Assembly: GCA_963784195.1 (NCBI GenBank)
Contig: CAWARA010000013.1
Coordinates: 124,001 to 188,000 of the forward strand
Source of the DNA: CAVQAH01 sp963784195
GTDB lineage: Bacteria > Acidobacteriota > Vicinamibacteria > Vicinamibacterales > 2-12-FULL-66-21
DNA length: 64,000 nt
Direction: 5' to 3'
In this document: positions 58,525 through 64,000 of the stretch, in pieces
How positions within the stretch are numbered: the first letter of the stretch is position 1
Layout: each line of letters starts with the position of its first letter
The notes under the pieces: model-generated
Databases searched by the model: none
What the model was told of the DNA's origin: nothing
What the model saw: only the letters and a program-made list of their open reading frames with translations
Program-made: the position numbers and the translations under genes

Positions 58525-61512
58525 GTGAATTTGTTCTCTCGCCGTTATGCAACATTTATCGTGCTGGCTTTCCTTTCGGTGACGGCGGCCGGAATCACGC
58601 AGCAGATCCCGGTTTTCGATATCGGTGCGCGTCAGGGGACGCCGATCCACTCGATCCGCGCGAGAGGCGTCGACCAGCGCGCTGCTGTCAGGGCACTTTC
58701 ACCCGCCGCGCAAGCCCAAATCTCGTCGGTGATTGCAGAGGACTTGTCCGCGTACCATTTCGTTGCCGGGCCCGACGGCCTGCGCATGACGAACGCCGGC
58801 CGTGGCGTCACCGCCGACTTCACGCCGGCAGGAGTGAGCTTCCGGAACGGCGCGGATGAGTGGGGCATGGACCTGCGCGCGTACGGGCATGGCGACAGGC
58901 TCCTGAACGCGCCCCGCACGAGTCCCGGAGGAGCCGCGAATCGCGTCGAGTACAGGCGCGGCGCGCTCACGGAATGGTATGTAAACGGACCAAAGGGCCT
59001 GGAGCAGGGCTTCACGCTCGAGCGCCGACCCACTGCCGCCAACGGCAAGCCGCTGACGCTGGCGTTCGCGATGTCGGGCAACCTGGCGGCTTCGGTCGAT
59101 CCAGGCAAGCGGAGCCTGACACTTCGCAAGAACAGATCTACCGCGCTCCGGTACGGCGGATTGACTGCTCTGGATGCGAACGGACACGAGCTGCCAGCGT
59201 GGCTCGAGGTTGCCGGCAAGGAGCTGCGCATCCGCGTCGACGATGCGGGCGCACGATATCCGTTGACAATCGATCCGTACGTGCAGGCCACGACATTGAC
59301 GACGGTAATGCCGTGCGATCCATCCGGCAACTGCGACGACGGTGCATGGTTCGATCATTTTGGCTACACCGTCAGCATCAGCGCCGACGCGAGCACGGTG
59401 GTCGTTGGGGTGCCTTACAAGTACACCAACTCCGTCGCGCGTGGCGCCGCGTACGTTTTCGTGAAGCCAGGCGACTTCGAAGGCGGCTGGAACAGCGGCG
59501 TCCGCTTCAAGGCAAAGCTGCTCGCATCCGACGGGGCGACCAACGGCCTCCACCTCGCCTATTCCGTCGATATCAGCCGCGACGGCAAGACGATCGTGGC
59601 GGGAGCGCCGACACTGTCCTATTCAGGTGCTGCAACCCCCACCGGGGCAGCCTACGTCTTCCTGAGGCCCGCCAGCGGTTGGGGAACTTTCGCGGTTCAG
59701 ACCGAAAACGCCAGGCTTGCACCAGCACCGCAGAGCGGCGTCGACAACCACGGCAGCTTCGGCACCTCCGTTGCGGTCAGCGGCGACGGCGTTGCGATTG
59801 CCGCCGGAGCTCCGGACATGCGGGCCGGTGGCGTGCACTATGGGGCGACGTATGTGTTCCTGAAACCCGGGGTCGGATGGGTGAATACGAGCGAGACTCA
59901 GAAGATCCAGGGCACCGTAGGCTCTTACCACGGCAGCTCCGTCGCGCTGAGCGACGATGCCTCGACATTGGTCGCAGGAGCGAACGGCGTGAATCCTGCG
60001 GGCGGCGCGCCGGACGACACGGGCGCTGCGTACGTTTTCGTGCGGAACAATCCTGGACTTGCTGCATCCTACCTCGCTGCCGCCAGGTTGACCCCTTCCG
60101 ACGGCGTGCCATACGACATCTTTGGCTGGACCATAACCATGACCGGAAACGGGACCACCATCGTCGTCGGCGCGCCGGGGGACTCTGGTGACAACGTCCG
60201 GCCGCACGGCGCGGCGTACGTGTTCGTGAGACCGCCTGCCGGCTGGGGAGGCCCAGGGTCGAGTCTCACCGAGACGGCCAAACTGACGACGAGCGATGGC
60301 AACGGCGACGATTCACTGGGTACGTCGGTGGACATCAGTCTCGACGGCAACACGATTGCGGCCTCAACGTTCAAGGGGCAAGACAATCCGTCGGCTCCGG
60401 GCGTGTACTTCTTCGCCAAGCCCGCGGCTGGCTGGTCGGATGCCACTGAAGACACCAAGGTCATGTCGCCGGGGGCGGATGGTGACTGGTTCGGCTGGTC
60501 GACGAGCCTGAGTGGTGATGGTGCGGTGGCAGTCGTTGGCGCACCTGGGACTGAGATCAATGCCAGCCTGTTTCAGGGCGCCGCCTACGTCTTCACCGGG
60601 GCAGCGGCCACGCCGAGAGCGTCCGTGTCGCCGGCGAGCCTGACGTTTACTTCTCAACCGGTCGGCACGACGAGCGCGCCGAAGACCGTTACTGTCACGA
60701 ATTCGGGATCGGCGCCGCTGCACGTCACGAACGTCGGCGTCACCGGGCACTTCACGACTACTCAGAACTGCAAGTCCGCGTCGCCGATCGCGCCCGGTAG
60801 CAGTTGCTCGGAGAGCGTCGCGTTCAAACCGTTCTCGGTTGGGGGCCTCATCGGAACGCTGACGTTCACGGACAATAGCGGGGGCACTGCCGGCGCCGTG
60901 CAGACTGTCCAGCTCCAGGGCAGTGGGGCAACGGGCAATACGACGACGACGATCGTGTCACTCTCCCCGAACCCCGTGTTCGTAAATGGTTCCACGCTCG
61001 TCGCAGCCAGCGTGTCGGCGGGTGACTTCTCCGTGCATGGCCCGGTCACCATCCAGGCGAGCACGGGTGAGACCTGCTCGAGCGGCGGCGACTCGAACGG
61101 GTGCTACCTCACCTTCTCCACGCTGGGCCCGCGAACGGTCACGGCGACTTACGACGGCAACAACAGCCTCAATGGGAGTACGTCAGCCGGCGTCCTGGTG
61201 CGCGCCATCGACTTCAGCATCTCGGCGTCACCGACGTCGCAGAGCGTCTCAGGCCGGAAGGCGACGTACAAGGTCACCGTGACCGGACAGGGCGGATTCA
61301 CCGGACCCGTGGCCATGAGCTGCGTGGGAGGTCCGCCGAACACGACGTGCGCGGCGTCGCCGGCGTCGGTTACTCTCTCTGGTCCGACGGCCGATGCCAA
61401 AGTCACGGTGACGGTGCCTGCCGGCGCCGCGCCTGGCACTTACACGATCACCTTCAGCGGAACGTTCGGAGGTGTGACGCGACTGGCTTCTGCCACGCTG
61501 ATTGTGAAGTAG
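58525..61512 (+). CDS. Large secreted FG-GAP propeller/Ig-like surface protein
   Basis: 995 aa, exported (signal TFIVLAFLSVTAAGIT). Residues about 30-260 form an N-terminal domain ending YPLTIDPYVQ, as seen before integrin-like propellers. Residues about 260-690 hold seven similar FG-GAP-like blades (VSISADASTVVVGVPYKYTN, then GAAYVFVKPG; DISRDGKTIVAGAPT; VSGDGVAIAAGAPD and so on). The C-terminal third carries a choice-of-anchor/HYDIN-type Ig domain (LTFTSQPVGTTSAPKTVTVT), a bacterial Ig-like domain and a further beta sandwich (SPASVTLSGPTADAKVTVTV). Start GTG with AAGGAGG at 58513-58519. Probably a cell-surface adhesin or matrix protein. Confidence 0.9.
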   Translation: MNLFSRRYATFIVLAFLSVTAAGITQQIPVFDIGARQGTPIHSIRARGVDQRAAVRALSPAAQAQISSVIAEDLSAYHFVAGPDGLRMTNAGRGVTADFTPAGVSFRNGADEWGMDLRAYGHGDRLLNAPRTSPGGAANRVEYRRGALTEWYVNGPKGLEQGFTLERRPTAANGKPLTLAFAMSGNLAASVDPGKRSLTLRKNRSTALRYGGLTALDANGHELPAWLEVAGKELRIRVDDAGARYPLTIDPYVQATTLTTVMPCDPSGNCDDGAWFDHFGYTVSISADASTVVVGVPYKYTNSVARGAAYVFVKPGDFEGGWNSGVRFKAKLLASDGATNGLHLAYSVDISRDGKTIVAGAPTLSYSGAATPTGAAYVFLRPASGWGTFAVQTENARLAPAPQSGVDNHGSFGTSVAVSGDGVAIAAGAPDMRAGGVHYGATYVFLKPGVGWVNTSETQKIQGTVGSYHGSSVALSDDASTLVAGANGVNPAGGAPDDTGAAYVFVRNNPGLAASYLAAARLTPSDGVPYDIFGWTITMTGNGTTIVVGAPGDSGDNVRPHGAAYVFVRPPAGWGGPGSSLTETAKLTTSDGNGDDSLGTSVDISLDGNTIAASTFKGQDNPSAPGVYFFAKPAAGWSDATEDTKVMSPGADGDWFGWSTSLSGDGAVAVVGAPGTEINASLFQGAAYVFTGAAATPRASVSPASLTFTSQPVGTTSAPKTVTVTNSGSAPLHVTNVGVTGHFTTTQNCKSASPIAPGSSCSESVAFKPFSVGGLIGTLTFTDNSGGTAGAVQTVQLQGSGATGNTTTTIVSLSPNPVFVNGSTLVAASVSAGDFSVHGPVTIQASTGETCSSGGDSNGCYLTFSTLGPRTVTATYDGNNSLNGSTSAGVLVRAIDFSISASPTSQSVSGRKATYKVTVTGQGGFTGPVAMSCVGGPPNTTCAASPASVTLSGPTADAKVTVTVPAGAAPGTYTITFSGTFGGVTRLASATLIVK

Positions 61513-61540
61513 GACGGATTCTCGTAAGAGCGCACGGCCC

Positions 61541-61570
61541 GAACGGCAGGCGAATATTCGCCTGCCGTTC
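61541..61570. terminator. Perfect 30-bp palindrome after the surface-protein gene
   Basis: 61541-61555 and 61556-61570 are exact reverse complements (15+15 nt, no spacer), 29 nt after the stop codon. Followed by TGCATTTC, which is a poor T-tract. Most likely a terminator hairpin. Confidence 0.7.
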
Positions 61571-61773
61571 TGCATTTCACGTAGCGTGATCGAGCCGACG
61601 CCAGGTGGTCGGCGGTCGACTCTCTTTCAGCAGAACCCGTTGCGAGACGTTACCGGGTCACGTCCCACGAATTGGTTTCGGCGACATGAACACGGAATGC
61701 CGAGACTCGGCCGCGAGCGCCAATTGTCCTACGTCTTAGCGGAAATCGAACGCCGAGTGGCCGCCGGAGCTCC

Positions 61774-62472
61774 CTAGCGCGGCGGACACTCACGTGTCGG
61801 TGTCCACTCCGTAGTGTTCGTCATCCATGGATGCGAGGCGTCATAGAGGTTGAGGAACAACGCTCGGCGGGTCTCCGCACCAATGCTGGTCAGAACCATC
61901 GGCGGACCGGATGGGACAAAGCCGCCTTCCCCCGCTCGCAGGACGATTGTTTGTTCGGGCGTCCGTAAGCACTGTGCGCCTGTCAACACGTACCAAGCCT
62001 CGGGCCCCCCCGAATGCCGATGCACGCTCGTTCGCATTGCTTGATTCGGCGGGAAGGTGGCTTCCATGTATCGCGCTACGTACTCCTTTGCTCGTGGAAC
62101 CGGCAACGGGCCGATCACCGCGATCCGGTCGCCAGCGGCCGGCCGCCATTGCGCGTTGGCTATTGTGAAGACCCACACTTTATCAAGTGATTCGGCCACC
62201 GTGCTCGTCGGTTCTGATTTGGCGGCGGCTTCCGCCGAAGCACGAGTCGGATACGTGTACAGATGCCAGAACAGCGGTTCATCGGGCAACTTCTCAATTG
62301 GTTGCACCGCGCTGAGATAACAGCCAACCTCGCTGGGCCGTTTAGGGGGGTCGGCGCAGCCTCCAGGGATCGCGGTTCCCGTGATCGGTTGTGCCGACAG
62401 TTGTGCTGCAAAGGCGAGTACCGCGACCGCGGCTCCGATCAGTCCATGACGAAGCGTCGGCTCAGTCTTCAC
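61774..62472 (-). CDS. Secreted cupin-like protein
   Basis: 232 aa starting at GTG 62472 (VKTEPTLRHGLIGAA), preceded by AGAGGAAG; the frame extends to 62805 but that part is not protein-like. Signal peptide AAVAVLAFAAQLSAQ. The cupin motif is SVHRHSGGPEAWYVLTGAQ, with the second motif GEGGFVPSGPPMVLTSIG. A domain before it (LYTYPTRASAEAAAKSEPTS) is of unknown type. Such proteins bind small ligands or metals; no reaction can be assigned. Confidence 0.8.
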   Translation of the reverse strand: MKTEPTLRHGLIGAAVAVLAFAAQLSAQPITGTAIPGGCADPPKRPSEVGCYLSAVQPIEKLPDEPLFWHLYTYPTRASAEAAAKSEPTSTVAESLDKVWVFTIANAQWRPAAGDRIAVIGPLPVPRAKEYVARYMEATFPPNQAMRTSVHRHSGGPEAWYVLTGAQCLRTPEQTIVLRAGEGGFVPSGPPMVLTSIGAETRRALFLNLYDASHPWMTNTTEWTPTRECPPR

Positions 62473-62608
62473 GTCTTCCTCTGTTAAGGGCGGGACCAAC
62501 AACTTTCGGCATCTGCCGCCGATCACACCGGAGGTGTGGTCCGGGCGCATCACTCTCATGACGACGGCGCCGTCACCGCCGCCGCTCGCACGCGTCTTCC
62601 GTCCGCTG

Positions 62609-62971
62609 CTATCGCGGCAACTGCAGGATAGCACCAAGACCAGCCTCGTCGAATCGATCGCCAAACTTGCGCATGAACGCTGCGAAGCCCGGCTCGCTGG
62701 TGCAGTGGCCTGGCGCGACACGCTGCAGTCTGAGCGTGTCGTGCAGGATGCCTGCGACGCGCTCGATCTCCTCGCGCGGTGTCTGCACGAGATGGAATCC
62801 GCCAATCGTCGTGTAGAGCTGCTTGTCGATTTGCGCTGCAGCCATGAGAATATTCTCGACGCCTGGGTGAGAGCAGCCGGCTACTACTGCCAAGCCTTTC
62901 AGGGTTCGAATTGCGAGCGACAACTCGTTCATCTCGCGTGTTCCCGCTTTGTCGGACCTGGTGGTCAGCAC
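62609..62971 (-). pseudogene. C-terminal fragment of an MBL-fold metallo-hydrolase
   Basis: 120 aa that match the last third of MBL-fold proteins related to the dihydropterin-type group: AVVAGCSHPGVENILMAAA (metal His), TIGGFHLVQTPREEIE, RVAPGHCTSEPGFAAFM (final metal His) and LGAILQLPR at the C-terminus. The N-terminal HxHxDH motif is absent; upstream in frame there is a TGA near 63019 and no further homology. The fragment cannot bind both metals. Lies beside the 2H phosphoesterase gene. Confidence 0.75.
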
Positions 62972-63098
62972 GAAGAACCCGGGAAGGATTTCCGTCGTTC
63001 TATGTGGAGGTCACGCCGCGGCCGGTACGGCAAATCGCAACAGTAGAACTCGGCGGCGAAGCGGGCTAACGAGGTCGCCAATCGGGTGGTCAGTTGCC

Positions 63099-63674
63099 AT
63101 GAGCGAGCGCTATGTAGCCGACACTTCACACTGGAAGCCATGGCAGCGCGACTACCGCTTCGGTGTCATGCTCGTCATGCCGCCCCCGCACGTCGCCTCG
63201 TCGATTGACGCGATGAGAGAGGCGTACGACCCGAAGGCGCACGCCATCTGCTCTGCGCATATCTCGGTGTCAGACCCGCTGCGTCGGGAACTGGACGGCG
63301 AGGCGCGGGAAGAGATCAGGGGACTGTTACGCACCGTCCATCCGTTTGAAGTGCACTACGACAAGCCCGCCGCATCAACCCGGCATGCTGGTGTGGCGTA
63401 TCCGGTTGCTCCCCAGGAGCGATTCGACGAGCTGAAACGCACTATCCACCAGGCGTCGGTGTTCGCGGGCGCTGTCTACAGCAGACGCCAGATTCCGGCA
63501 CACATGACGATCGCCGAGTTTCTCTCGATCGACGACAGCCTGAGACTGTGCGCCCGGGTGGCTGGTACCGCGCCGGGCGGCTCTTTCTGGTGCGACCGTC
63601 TGGAGTACGTTGTTCCCGATGCGACGTTCCGCTTTCAGAGACAAGAGACATTCCTGTTGGGCACTCGCGGTTGA
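63099..63674 (+). CDS. 2H phosphoesterase (2'-5' RNA ligase-like)
   Basis: Cytoplasmic protein of 191 aa with the two signature tetrapeptides of the 2H superfamily: H-I-S-V in CSAHISVSDPL and H-M-T-I in PAHMTIAEFL. Fold order fits the bilobal 2H proteins that cleave or ligate 2',3'-cyclic or 2'-5' phosphodiesters in RNA or cyclic nucleotides. ATG 63099 (MSERYVADTSHW) is preferred; the frame is open to 62949 but that part is not protein-like. Divergent from the MBL fragment. Confidence 0.85.
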   Translation: MSERYVADTSHWKPWQRDYRFGVMLVMPPPHVASSIDAMREAYDPKAHAICSAHISVSDPLRRELDGEAREEIRGLLRTVHPFEVHYDKPAASTRHAGVAYPVAPQERFDELKRTIHQASVFAGAVYSRRQIPAHMTIAEFLSIDDSLRLCARVAGTAPGGSFWCDRLEYVVPDATFRFQRQETFLLGTRG

Positions 63675-64000
63675 ACAGGGGTCGCGGTCAAGGCCGCTTT
63701 GGTCGATGTCGTTGGGACATTTCTCAACCGGTGCCATTCTGACCCGCACCGGATTGTCATGAGCTTTCGCGGGCTGCAATCCCACGTCAACAGTTGCGGA
63801 AATCGTCCAGTGCGGCGAGCCATCCCGCTTCGAGAGAAACGGTTCAGGTTCATGACGCCGCATCCTAGAGTCCCTCAGCGGACTGCGATTCGTGAATGGG
63901 ACAGATCGTTGAAAAACGCGCCTCGCACGAGGTTTAGCTGGTCTGGTTTGCCCGCCTCTTTTTCCCTACTATGGGGGGTGCAGGCTGGCAGGAGCCGGGG
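63675..64000. other. No supported gene
   Basis: Open frames exist on the minus strand (63635-63863) but overlap the end of the 2H gene and show no recognised motif. The window ends in normal-composition DNA. No repeat or RNA gene seen. Confidence 0.5.

Noticed and set aside
63375..63863. A minus-strand frame of 162 aa at the window end
   Set aside because: It overlaps the 2H phosphoesterase for about 300 nt and shows no family motif.

Overview
The window is GC-rich bacterial DNA that fits Acidobacteriota, probably a Vicinamibacteria-type soil lineage. The basis is the mix of families: an ADOP/MacB-like FtsX permease, four large outer-membrane receptors with an N-terminal carboxypeptidase-regulatory fold, many Ser/Thr kinases with TPR or PD40 extensions, ECF sigma factors next to kinases, a VWFA-related Acidobacterial-type protein, S9 peptidases and PQQ propellers. 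This is an inference from family content. I saw no rRNA, tRNA, transposase, prophage or CRISPR array.

Layout. 1-7.3 kb: 3' part of a permease, an S9 peptidase, a TonB-type receptor with a clean terminator, and a frameshifted secreted protein. 7.4-14.9 kb: a sigma-factor/Ser-Thr-kinase cassette present twice in tandem, both copies heavily broken, separated by a roughly 300-nt AT-rich island almost without C on the + strand. 14.9-20.6 kb: a detached copy of the 3' end of a thiamine-diphosphate enzyme, a small secreted protein, the full enzyme gene and a second receptor. 20.7-24.8 kb: an intact ECF sigma factor, a kinase-TPR gene with one frameshift, and an SRPBCC/ArsR operon with two matching operator-like dyads. 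24.9-28.1 kb: two copies of a long palindromic element flank a methyltransferase remnant and a coiled-coil/GAF gene. 28.1-38.3 kb: a phosphodiesterase with repeats in its 5' end, a CocE-type hydrolase, a receiver-like protein, a kinase-TPR protein and a third receptor. 38.5-43.4 kb: HAD hydrolase, a DoxX/LytS/LytR operon, a lipoprotein and a cupin. 43.6-50.8 kb: a wHTH-PD40 regulator, a fourth receptor and an ankyrin-PQQ protein, all frameshifted. 50.9-64 kb: an S9 peptidase, a leader-peptide-like small protein next to an isoprenoid-synthase-like protein, a VWA protein, a beta-barrel, an amidohydrolase, a large FG-GAP/Ig surface protein, a cupin, a metallo-beta-lactamase remnant and a 2H phosphoesterase.

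Genes point to life on extracellular polymers and peptides: secreted peptidases/hydrolases, receptors for large substrates, and layered signalling (sigma factors, kinases, LytTR). Two things stand out. First, many intergenic gaps carry short-unit repeats (mostly 7-bp units, each gap with its own unit), often as facing inverted arms. Second, frameshifts and remnants are clustered in some genes while other long genes are intact, which suggests local decay, although unpolished long-read indels cannot be ruled out.
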